Shown: positions 15,979 to 22,245 of the stretch, piece by piece
Position numbering within the stretch: the stretch's first letter is position 1
How the letters are laid out: each line of letters begins with the position of its first letter
Assembly (NCBI RefSeq): GCF_949292005.1
Contig: NZ_CASEXV010000036.1
Coordinates: 1-22,245, forward strand
Origin: an uncultured Bifidobacterium sp.
GTDB lineage: Bacteria > Actinomycetota > Actinomycetes > Actinomycetales > Bifidobacteriaceae
Direction: 5' to 3'
DNA: 22,245 nt
The notes under the pieces: generated by a model
The model's input: only the letters and a program-made list of their open reading frames with translations
What the model was told of the DNA's origin: nothing
Database searches by the model: none
Program-made: the position numbers and the translations under genes

Positions 15979-17081
15979 CATCGTCTCCTTGCTTTTCTGT
16001 GCGAGTCATTCATGTGCTGTTCTTTGCCCCGAGAGTCCACGTCGGGAGGGTCGGACCATTTGTCGACCCATCTGCGGGGCAGTGGACGGATCAGCTCGAC
16101 CCCGCGGAGCCTCACCGACGCGGAGCGTGGATTCGATTCGATCTCGGCGTCATCCGCCTTCACCGCTCCACGCGTCAATGCGCGAAAGAAGGGCATCGCA
16201 TCGGCGGGGACCACGGGAAGATCAGGCGGAGCATCGACCTTAAGCCCCTTCGACATGAAGGATTTGACAGTCCGGTCCTCCAACGAGTGGTATGACTCGA
16301 CGACGATCCTGCCCCCGACGGAGAGGTGAAGGGCTATCTGGGGAAGCGTGGAGGCGAGCTTATCCAATTCCCCGTTGACTTCGATTCGCAATGCCTGGAA
16401 GACCTTCTTGGCCGGGTTGCCCGCGGGTCTGTGCGATCTGGGAACGACTTCATCGACTAGCGCCGTCAGCTGCGATGACATCGTGAGCGGATGGTCGTCC
16501 CTGGTTCTGACGATTCTCGAGGCGATCTGGCGGGAGAATCGCTCCTCTCCATATGTTCGGAAGACATGCTCAAGCTCCTGGGCCGAATACGTGGCCAGAA
16601 CGCGCTTGGCGTCCAGATCCTGCTCCGGATCCATGCGCATGTCCAATAGCGCGTCATGCGAATAGGAGAAACCGCGTTCCGTCTCATCGATTTGCAGGCT
16701 CGACAGACCGAGATCCATGAATACGGCGTCGACCTTGTCCACACTCCGCGCGCCCAGAACCTCCCCGAAATCGTCGAACACGGCGTGCACGGGAACGAAG
16801 CGATCGGACAGACCCTCCGACTCCATGCGTCCAGTGGCCAACCGAAGCGCCTCGGGATCACGGTCGATGCCGATAAGCGTCGCCTCCGGAGCGGCCTTGA
16901 GAAAGGCGATGGCATGTCCCGCAAGTCCAAGCGTGCAATCGACCACGACTGCGCCCTTATGCCCGAGGGCGGGAACCACAAGATCCACGCACTCGGAAAG
17001 AAGCACCGGCTTGTGGATGGTATCGGCTCTCCTGACCGCATTCCCCTCCGTCAACGTCGATTCCATCGCAACCCCGTCCAT
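15978..17081 (-). CDS. rsmH: 16S rRNA (cytosine(1402)-N4)-methyltransferase
   Basis: RsmH (formerly MraW) methylates N4 of C1402 in the decoding centre of 16S rRNA using SAM. The 367-residue protein has the N-terminal HKPVLLSECVDLV motif, the SAM-binding loop VVDCTLGLAGHAIAFL (about residues 46-61), GIDRDPEAL, the family signature MDLGLSSLQIDETERGFSY, GNPAKKVFQALRIEVNGEL and the C-terminal NPRSASVRLRGVE. Glycine in DCTLGLAGH fits the usual DxTxGxGGH loop with a leucine/alanine variation. The ATG at 17081 overlaps the mraZ stop by one base (TGATG). The first 20 residues precede the conserved domain, so a later start (ATG 17066) cannot be excluded. Confidence 0.96.
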   Translation of the reverse strand: MDGVAMESTLTEGNAVRRADTIHKPVLLSECVDLVVPALGHKGAVVVDCTLGLAGHAIAFLKAAPEATLIGIDRDPEALRLATGRMESEGLSDRFVPVHAVFDDFGEVLGARSVDKVDAVFMDLGLSSLQIDETERGFSYSHDALLDMRMDPEQDLDAKRVLATYSAQELEHVFRTYGEERFSRQIASRIVRTRDDHPLTMSSQLTALVDEVVPRSHRPAGNPAKKVFQALRIEVNGELDKLASTLPQIALHLSVGGRIVVESYHSLEDRTVKSFMSKGLKVDAPPDLPVVPADAMPFFRALTRGAVKADDAEIESNPRSASVRLRGVELIRPLPRRWVDKWSDPPDVDSRGKEQHMNDSHRKARRR

Positions 17082-17590
17082 CAGAAGTCCACCGCCGGAA
17101 GAACGTCATCGGCGATATCGGAATATCCCTGCTCCTTGTCCTCGAGATACGACTCCCACGCCGTCCTGTTCCAGATCTCGGCCCGCGTCCCCACTCCGAT
17201 CACGACGATGTCATCCCCCAGATCCGCGTAGTCGCGCAGCATCTGCGGCACCAGAATCCTTCCCTGCTTGTCGGGATCCTCATCCACGGCACCGGAAAGA
17301 AACACGCGGAGATAATCCCTGGCCGCCTTGTTCCCCATCGATGTGCGCTGGATCCTCATGGCGATGCGGCGAAATTCCGACTGGGGAAGGAGGTACACGC
17401 ACCGCTCCTGTCCCCTGGCCATAACCATTCCCGCGCCCAGCTGGCCCCGGAGCTTGGCCGGAAGCGCCATTCGTCCTTTGGCGTCGATTTTGGGCGCATA
17501 CGTGCCGAGAAGAAGCGGAAGCGCCGCAGAGGCCCCGGAGCTTCCGAGAGACGCGTCGTCGGTCGAGGTCTCGCCGTCTGCCGGATTCAT
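17081..17590 (-). CDS. mraZ: transcriptional regulator MraZ
   Basis: MraZ is a ring-forming AbrB-fold DNA-binding protein that controls the dcw operon, usually including its own gene. The 169-residue protein contains two SpoVT/AbrB-like repeats, the first beginning GTYAPKIDAKGRMALPAKLR and the second around VDEDPDKQGRILVPQMLRDY; each has the DxxGR signature. The start at 17590 is fixed by a full AAGGAGGTGA site 6-8 nt upstream. An N-terminal extension of about 28 Ser/Asp/Ala-rich residues precedes the point where MraZ proteins normally begin. It is the first gene of the operon, and a repeat array of the kind MraZ binds lies 66-106 nt upstream of its start codon. Confidence 0.96.
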   Translation of the reverse strand: MNPADGETSTDDASLGSSGASAALPLLLGTYAPKIDAKGRMALPAKLRGQLGAGMVMARGQERCVYLLPQSEFRRIAMRIQRTSMGNKAARDYLRVFLSGAVDEDPDKQGRILVPQMLRDYADLGDDIVVIGVGTRAEIWNRTAWESYLEDKEQGYSDIADDVLPAVDF

Positions 17591-17595
17591 CGCGG

Positions 17596-17605
17596 TCACC
17601 TCCTT
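17596..17605 (-). promoter_or_regulatory. near-perfect ribosome binding site of mraZ
   Basis: AAGGAGGTGA on the minus strand matches the anti-Shine-Dalgarno sequence over ten bases and ends 5 nt before the ATG at 17590. It excludes the in-frame GTG at 17599, which lies inside it. Confidence 0.85.
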
Positions 17606-17859
17606 CGCCGAAATCGGTCATCCACTCTGGCCCGTCACGCATTGCCAAACGAACAATTCACCACTTTACCCCACTTGGCACCATAATCCCCCACTTCTAT
17701 ATGCTTTGTGTGTTTCAGGGCCGCAGAATCAGCCACACCTCCCGGCACGCCGGAAACGCCGGCAAGGTCGTGACGGTTATTCCCGGTTCGCCCGCACGCT
17801 CAAAAAACGCAACGAGTAGAGGGGTGACGGTAGATTTGAATGCCTGATATTTCCACCAC
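17606..17859. other. divergent intergenic region between mraZ and the helD-like gene
   Basis: About 250 nt with no supported gene. It must carry both outward promoters. Besides the MraZ box there is a short hairpin GCCGG-AAACG-CCGGC at 17749-17763. A TGATAT at 17845-17850 lies 9 nt before the first ATG of the plus-strand gene and might be its -10 box, but there is no matching -35. Confidence 0.5.
17657..17696 (-). promoter_or_regulatory. probable MraZ operator (four 10-bp direct repeats)
   Basis: Read on the minus strand the four units are AAGTGGGGGA, TTATGGTGCC, AAGTGGGGTA and AAGTGGTGAA, at an exact 10-bp period. Known MraZ boxes are direct repeats with a TGGG or AAAGTGG-type core at helical spacing upstream of mraZ. 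This suggests autoregulation of the operon. The second unit is the weakest. I could not place a convincing -10/-35 pair around it. Confidence 0.75.
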
Positions 17860-20154
17860 ATGAAACGGATTGGCATGTCGAGTTACTCCTCACAGCTTCA
17901 CGCCGAGCAGCAGGTCGTCACACGTCTGTACGACCGTTTGGACACATTGCGCGACAACACACGATCACGTCTCGCGGCGGTGAGAGCAGCGGGTTCCCAC
18001 GGTTCCCCCACGCAGAGGACGGAACGCGACTCCTTCGCCACGATGTACGAGGACAGGCTCATGCAGCTTCGCGCCGTCGAGGATCGATTGGTTTTCGGCC
18101 GACTCGACAAATCGGATGGACAGCGTCATTACATCGGGCGCATCGGGCTGTCGGACACGAACCACAAGCCGCTTCTCATGGATTGGAGGGCGGAGGCGGC
18201 CAGGCCCTTCTACGAGGCGACACCTGCGCATCATGGCGATGTCGTGATGCGTCGGCACATCACCCTTCACTTCCGTGATGTCGCAAGCATCGAGGATGAG
18301 GTTCTCGATATGGCGTCCTCCGAAGTGAACAAAGCCACGCAGTCCGGCACGCTCACCGGCGAAGGTGCGCTGCTCGCGTCCCTCGGCGAGCGCCGCACCG
18401 GTCGGATGACGGACATCGTCGCCACCATTCAGGGGGAGCAGGACCGCATCATCAGGGCGCCCCTGCCCGGAGCGCTTGTGGTCCAAGGGGGTCCCGGCAC
18501 CGGAAAGACCGCCGTCGCCCTTCATCGAGCCGCCTACCTGCTGTACACCCATCGGCGCAGGCTCGGAAGATCGGGCGTGCTTGTCGTCGGACCAAGCCAG
18601 GAATTCCTCCACTACATCGATCAGGTCCTCCCCTCTTTGGGAGAGACGGGAGTGGTCAGCAGAACGATAGGCGACCTCATTCCAGGAATCGTGGCGACCC
18701 GGGACGACGCCCCCGCCGTGGCCCGCATCAAAGGCGAAAGACGCATGGCCACGGCGGTGGCCAACGCCGTCAGGGCGCGAGAACGCGTCCCGTCCAAACT
18801 TCCGATCACCAGAGTGAACGGCATGGACGTCCCGATGCTCGCCACCGACGTGGAGCATGCCATCGCGACCGCCCGTAGCACCCGCAAGCCCCACAACAAG
18901 GCAAGGGACACTTTCCTCAAAACAATGATGTCGGCTCTGAGGATGCGCTATGTGGAAGGCCTTGACTACACGCCCGAACGGGATGAGCTCAACGACGTGG
19001 ACACCCAGCTCATGATGAACGACGAGCTGCGGCATTCCTTGAATCTCGCATGGCTTCCCATGACGGCGACATGGCTGATCGATCAGATGCTGGCCAAACC
19101 CGCGCAACTTGGCGCGTTCGCGCCTTGGCTCACCAACGCGGAGATCTCAAGCCTCATCCGGCCCAAGGGGTCGCCTCTGACCAGATCGGATATTCCGCTT
19201 GTCGACGAGGCGTTCGAACTTCTCGGCCCCGATCCCAGGGAGGAGGCCCGGCGGCGCGCGCAGAAAACCCGCAAGGATGAGGACGTCGGATTCGCCAGGG
19301 ATACTCTGGCCCAGGCGGGAATAGGTTCGGGCATCGTCACCGCCTCGATGCTGGCCGACAGCATGGGCGATGACGACGAGGACAGCATAGCCACGAGGGC
19401 CGGCGGCGACCGCTCGTGGACATATGGGCACGTCGTGGTCGACGAGGCTCAGGAGCTCACGGCGATGGACTGGCGCATGCTCCTGCGGCGATGCCCATCA
19501 AGATCGTTCACCATCGTCGGGGATGTCGCGCAGACATCCTCTCTCGGAGGCACGCGGCATTGGGATACCACCATGAACCATCTCTTCGGCCCCGGGAACT
19601 GGGATCTGCGGGAACTGACCATCAACTACCGCAATCCGCGAGCCGTCTCCGATCTGGCCACCGACTTCGCGAAACGATCCGGGCTGTATGTGTCCACCGT
19701 CAAGGCGGTGCGCGACATGCCCCAATCCGTCTCACGCCTGACCGCAGACGACCGAGAAGGACTTATCAGCATGGTGGGCTCCACCGTCCTTGATTTGACA
19801 CGCCGTTTCGTGGCCGACGACGGAACCGGACGCGTCGCCGTCATCGTTCCGGACTCCTGGCGCGACGATGTCCGCGACGGCATCACCGCCACACTGCGCT
19901 CCGGCCTGCCCGCGGACGACGCCAAGCGCATCGCCGGCCAGGCATCCTGGGATGAGCAGGTGTCGATATGCTCTGCGCATTCTGTTAAGGGCTTGGAATA
20001 TGATGCCGTTGTGGTTGTGGAACCAGGGGAGATCGAACAGTCGGCGCCATCACGCATCACGGCCGCGGCCGATTTGTATGTGGCTATGACGAGGCCGACG
20101 CAACGGCTGGTCATCGCCCGCACTCGGGACGACGCAAGATCTTCGGAAATCTAA
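17860..20154 (+). CDS. HelD-like RNA polymerase-associated ATPase (actinobacterial class II HelD/HelR type)
   Basis: HelD proteins are UvrD/Rep-like superfamily 1 ATPases that bind RNA polymerase and release it from stalled complexes; actinobacterial HelR members also protect against rifamycins. The 764-residue protein has an N-terminal helical hairpin (about residues 15-80), a conserved DWRAEAARPFYEAT segment (108-121) typical of actinobacterial HelD, Walker A GGPGTGKTAVALHR (210-223), Walker B VVVDEAQEL (D528, E529), motif III IVGDVAQTSS, motif IV INYRNPRAVSDL, motif V HSVKGLEYDAVVVV (from 707) and motif VI LYVAMTRPTQRLVI. The insert between motifs I and II matches the HelD plan rather than UvrD. 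Start: ATG 17860 or ATG 17875 (MSSYSS); neither has a strong ribosome binding site. serA follows after 10 nt. Confidence 0.88.
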   Translation: MKRIGMSSYSSQLHAEQQVVTRLYDRLDTLRDNTRSRLAAVRAAGSHGSPTQRTERDSFATMYEDRLMQLRAVEDRLVFGRLDKSDGQRHYIGRIGLSDTNHKPLLMDWRAEAARPFYEATPAHHGDVVMRRHITLHFRDVASIEDEVLDMASSEVNKATQSGTLTGEGALLASLGERRTGRMTDIVATIQGEQDRIIRAPLPGALVVQGGPGTGKTAVALHRAAYLLYTHRRRLGRSGVLVVGPSQEFLHYIDQVLPSLGETGVVSRTIGDLIPGIVATRDDAPAVARIKGERRMATAVANAVRARERVPSKLPITRVNGMDVPMLATDVEHAIATARSTRKPHNKARDTFLKTMMSALRMRYVEGLDYTPERDELNDVDTQLMMNDELRHSLNLAWLPMTATWLIDQMLAKPAQLGAFAPWLTNAEISSLIRPKGSPLTRSDIPLVDEAFELLGPDPREEARRRAQKTRKDEDVGFARDTLAQAGIGSGIVTASMLADSMGDDDEDSIATRAGGDRSWTYGHVVVDEAQELTAMDWRMLLRRCPSRSFTIVGDVAQTSSLGGTRHWDTTMNHLFGPGNWDLRELTINYRNPRAVSDLATDFAKRSGLYVSTVKAVRDMPQSVSRLTADDREGLISMVGSTVLDLTRRFVADDGTGRVAVIVPDSWRDDVRDGITATLRSGLPADDAKRIAGQASWDEQVSICSAHSVKGLEYDAVVVVEPGEIEQSAPSRITAAADLYVAMTRPTQRLVIARTRDDARSSEI

Positions 20155-20164
20155 GGTGGAGGAT

Positions 20165-21367
20165 ATGCCCAAAGCACTGTTGTTGGAGAACATCCATCCG
20201 TTCGCGGCCCAATCGCTGCGGGACCACGGCTTCGAGGTCGAGACCCGATCCGGCGCCCTTGGAGAGGATGAGCTGATCGGGGCCCTTGAGGGGGTCGACG
20301 TTCTCGGCATCAGATCGAAAACCACCGTGACCAGAAAGGTCATCGACGCACGCCCGGATCTGACGGCCATCGGCTGCTTCTGCATCGGAACGAACCAAGT
20401 GGATCTCGACTACGCCGCGGACAAGGGCATCGCGGTGTTCAACGCGCCCTACTCCAACACCCGCTCGGTGGTCGAGCTGGTCATCAGCGACATCGTGTGC
20501 CTGATGAGACGAATCCCAGCGCACACCCATCACCTCAAGCACGGACTGTGGGATAAAACGGCAAAAGGCTCGCACGAAGTTCGCGGCAAGACCTTGGGCA
20601 TCGTCGGCTATGGCAATATCGGCTCCCAGCTGTCCGTTCTCGCGGAGGCCATGGGAATGCGCGTGGTGTTCTACGATTTGGAAGAGAAGCTGGTGATGGG
20701 CAACGCCCGCCGCATGCCGACCCTTAACGCACTTCTGGAGGAATCGGACGCAGTGTCCCTCCATGTGGACGGGCGCAAGTCGAACGTCGGGTTCTTTGGC
20801 GAGGATCAGTTTGAGCACATGAAGCAGGATGCGATTTTCATCAACCTCTCACGTGGCTTCGTCGCCGATCTCGACGCTCTGAAAAGGCATCTGGATTCCG
20901 GTCATCTTTCGGGCGCCGCGGTGGACGTCTTCCCGACCGAACCAAAGAAAAGCGGTGACAGCTTCATCACCCCCCTCGCCGATGAGGACAATATGATTTT
21001 GACGCCGCACATCGGCGGATCGACGCTGGAGGCCCAGGAGTCCATTGGACATTTCGTCTCGCAGCGTCTGCAGGACTATTGGTTCCGCTCATCGACCACC
21101 ATGTCGGCGAATCTTCCCCAGATGACACTCCGATCGGGAACCGGCGACGCGCGCATCGCCCATCTTCACACGAACCTTCCAGGCGTCCTCGCGCAGGTCA
21201 ATCAGATACTGGGCGCCGAGAACATCAACGTGACGGCCCAATCCCTGTCGACAGAGGGCGATCTGGGATACGTCGTCACGGACGTCTCCCACATGCCAAC
21301 CTCTCAGGCGCTCCAGTCGCTGAGGAGCATTTCCGGAACCATCAGGATGCGGATCATAGACCTCTGA
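20165..21367 (+). CDS. serA: D-3-phosphoglycerate dehydrogenase
   Basis: SerA oxidises 3-phosphoglycerate to 3-phosphohydroxypyruvate with NAD, the first step of serine synthesis in the cytosol. The 400-residue protein has the NAD-binding loop GIVGYGNIGSQ (about residues 145-155), the catalytic arginine in INLSRG, the glutamate in DVFPTEP and the histidine in TPHIGGST. A C-terminal ACT domain of about 70 residues (HLHTNLPGVLAQVNQIL onward) suggests feedback control by serine. It is the short form, like E. coli SerA, without the extra ASB domain of mycobacterial SerA. The ATG at 20165 is chosen because AAGGTGG ends 5 nt upstream; an in-frame GTG at 20156 lies inside that site. It is probably cotranscribed with the HelD-like gene. 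Confidence 0.95.
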   Translation: MPKALLLENIHPFAAQSLRDHGFEVETRSGALGEDELIGALEGVDVLGIRSKTTVTRKVIDARPDLTAIGCFCIGTNQVDLDYAADKGIAVFNAPYSNTRSVVELVISDIVCLMRRIPAHTHHLKHGLWDKTAKGSHEVRGKTLGIVGYGNIGSQLSVLAEAMGMRVVFYDLEEKLVMGNARRMPTLNALLEESDAVSLHVDGRKSNVGFFGEDQFEHMKQDAIFINLSRGFVADLDALKRHLDSGHLSGAAVDVFPTEPKKSGDSFITPLADEDNMILTPHIGGSTLEAQESIGHFVSQRLQDYWFRSSTTMSANLPQMTLRSGTGDARIAHLHTNLPGVLAQVNQILGAENINVTAQSLSTEGDLGYVVTDVSHMPTSQALQSLRSISGTIRMRIIDL

Positions 21368-21598
21368 TCGACCGAAAGCCCTCGGCAGCACAAAGGGCGC
21401 AGGAACGCAAGGACGCAGGTAGTCGCGGAACGGAATCTTCCGGCCACCTGCGCCCCTGTAAATCCATGACTGTGACATCTATGCCGTTGCCGCACCATCC
21501 GTTGCCGCACATCCATGCCCATGTCCGTCATGCCCATGTCTGCGCAATCCGTGCGTTGATGGGCGCGCGGTTTATGAATGCGCCCTTTGGCGGCAACC
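21368..21598. other. convergent intergenic region between serA and nrdR
   Basis: No supported gene. It holds an imperfect nested hairpin at 21415-21451 (GCAGGT pairing with ACCTGC, with an inner CGGAA/TTCCG stem) and a second stem at 21561-21585 (GGGCGC with GCGCCC). Neither has a proper U-run, so they are only weak terminator candidates for the converging genes. Between them lies a 15-bp repeat array. Confidence 0.5.
21484..21543. repeat. four-unit 15-bp periodic repeat
   Basis: Units start at 21484, 21499, 21514 and 21529. The first two share CCGTTGCCGCAC and the last two share CATGCCCATGTC. In the plus frame from ATG 21466 they would encode PLPHH, PLPHI, HAHVR and HAHVC, a five-residue repeat. 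A gene there would run antisense through nrdR, so a coding role is doubtful. Confidence 0.65.
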
Positions 21599-22048
21599 TC
21601 ATCCACGTTCCGATCGGAGCGCGTCAATGGCCTTCTGGAAATCGTCCAGACCTTCGAAATTGCTGTACACGCTCGCGAATCTCAGATACGCCACTTCGTC
21701 AAGGTCGCGCAGAGGTCCAAGAATGGCCTTGCCCACATCCTCGGACCGCACCTGGGCCAGTCCACGCGCGCGTAGATCCTCCTCAACCCGCTGCCCCAAC
21801 GCCTTAAGGTCATCCTCCTTGATGGGACGGCCTTGGCACGCCTTGCGGACTCCGCTGATGACTTTGTCCCTGTCGAAAGGCTCGACATTGCCCGACCTCT
21901 TCGTGACAAGAAGCATGGTCGTCTCCAAGGTGGTGAAACGTCGACCGCATACGGGGCATTCACGCCGCCGACGAATCAAATGGCCATCATCGCTTATTCT
22001 CGTATCAATGACTTTGGTATCGGGGTTCTGACAAAAAGGACAGTGCAT
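21599..22048 (-). CDS. nrdR: transcriptional repressor NrdR
   Basis: NrdR represses ribonucleotide reductase genes by sensing ATP and dATP. The 149-residue protein is full length: an N-terminal zinc ribbon with C3, C6, C31 and C34 (MHCPFCQNPDTKVIDTR, then ECPVCGRRFTTLE) followed by an ATP-cone domain (about residues 46-136, with VEPFDRDKVISGVRKAC and EVAYLRFASVYSNF). The ATG at 22048 is the natural family start. No separated ribosome binding site is present, but a TATTCT box ends 7 nt upstream, so the mRNA may be leaderless. No NrdR-box pair is seen in the window, so its targets are elsewhere. It is followed by a convergent serA. Confidence 0.96.
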   Translation of the reverse strand: MHCPFCQNPDTKVIDTRISDDGHLIRRRRECPVCGRRFTTLETTMLLVTKRSGNVEPFDRDKVISGVRKACQGRPIKEDDLKALGQRVEEDLRARGLAQVRSEDVGKAILGPLRDLDEVAYLRFASVYSNFEGLDDFQKAIDALRSERG

Positions 22049-22055
22049 ACCCTAC

Positions 22056-22061
22056 AGAATA
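22056..22061 (-). promoter_or_regulatory. candidate -10 box for leaderless nrdR transcription
   Basis: TATTCT on the minus strand, separated by seven bases (GTAGGGT) from the nrdR ATG. If used, transcription would begin at or next to the start codon. No clear -35 element is seen. Confidence 0.4.
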
Positions 22062-22171
22062 GCCATATCCCGCGCACTCTCCCGGCGGATTGTCCATGGT
22101 GTCGCCGCGCCTGCGCTCACGTGAACGACGACTGCGTTCGAGAGTCCACTGCCGATTCGGGTGGCCCACGC

Positions 22172-22245
22172 TCACCATGACTCGGCATCGACGGGAAGAA
22201 CTATCTTCTCCCCCGGCGTCAGCGTTGGATCCTCATCGTGGTTCA
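22172..22245 (-). CDS. LysM-domain protein, C-terminal end (cut by window edge)
   Basis: A minus-strand frame enters from the right edge and ends at TGA 22172-22174. The last 24 residues, HDEDPTLTPGEKIVLPVDAE followed by SW, match the end of a LysM repeat (a typical LysM closes with LxxGQxLxIP). LysM domains bind peptidoglycan glycan chains outside the membrane. The rest is outside the window, so its length, any signal peptide and other domains cannot be judged. It lies 123 nt upstream of nrdR on the same strand. The call rests on a short stretch, so it is moderate. Confidence 0.55.
   Translation of the reverse strand, partial: NHDEDPTLTPGEKIVLPVDAESW

Noticed and set aside
21304..21627. Minus-strand open frame overlapping the ends of serA and nrdR
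   Set aside because: It is built from the 15-bp repeats and antisense serA sequence, with no ribosome binding site or family similarity.
1..22245. CRISPR arrays, insertion sequences, rRNA genes
   Set aside because: No regularly spaced long repeats, transposase motifs, terminal inverted repeats or rRNA-like sequence were seen.

Overview
The window is a high-GC actinobacterial chromosome segment, most likely from Bifidobacterium or a close relative. Three things point there: the order of the division and cell-wall (dcw) cluster, a tmRNA whose tag reads AKSNRTEFALAA, and an actinobacterial (class II) HelD-like protein. Species cannot be told from the sequence alone.

Left part (about 1-2640, all minus strand): accessory DNA lying directly against the 3' end of the tmRNA gene. 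It holds the N-terminal part of an ImmA/IrrE-type zinc peptidase cut by the window edge, a RhuM-family gene broken by a 2-nt TA duplication, an unrecognised 291-residue protein in visibly AT-richer DNA, and a possible frameshifted remnant. Broken genes beside a tmRNA end suggest an old integrated element, but no integrase and no second att copy is visible.

2612-3053: the ssrA (tmRNA) gene on the minus strand, with a strong terminator after it and a plausible -10 box before it.

3263-17696 (minus strand): a compact dcw operon read right to left: mraZ, rsmH, ftsL-like, ftsI, a degenerate MurE-like gene, murF, mraY, murD, ftsW, murG, murC, ftsQ. Many junctions overlap by a few bases. A four-unit 10-bp repeat upstream of mraZ matches the style of a MraZ operator. 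Together these genes make lipid II (MurF, MraY, MurD, MurG, MurC), polymerise and cross-link septal peptidoglycan (FtsW, FtsI), and supply divisome scaffolding (FtsL, FtsQ). The gene in the murE slot keeps the outline of the MurE N-terminal and central domains but has lost the ATP-binding P-loop and the C-terminal ligase domain. It is the most unusual item in the window.

17860-21367 (plus strand): a HelD/HelR-like RNA polymerase-associated ATPase followed after 10 nt by serA (phosphoglycerate dehydrogenase), divergent from the dcw operon. 21599-22245 (minus strand): nrdR, repressor of ribonucleotide reductase genes, preceded by the C-terminal end of a LysM-type protein that runs off the window.
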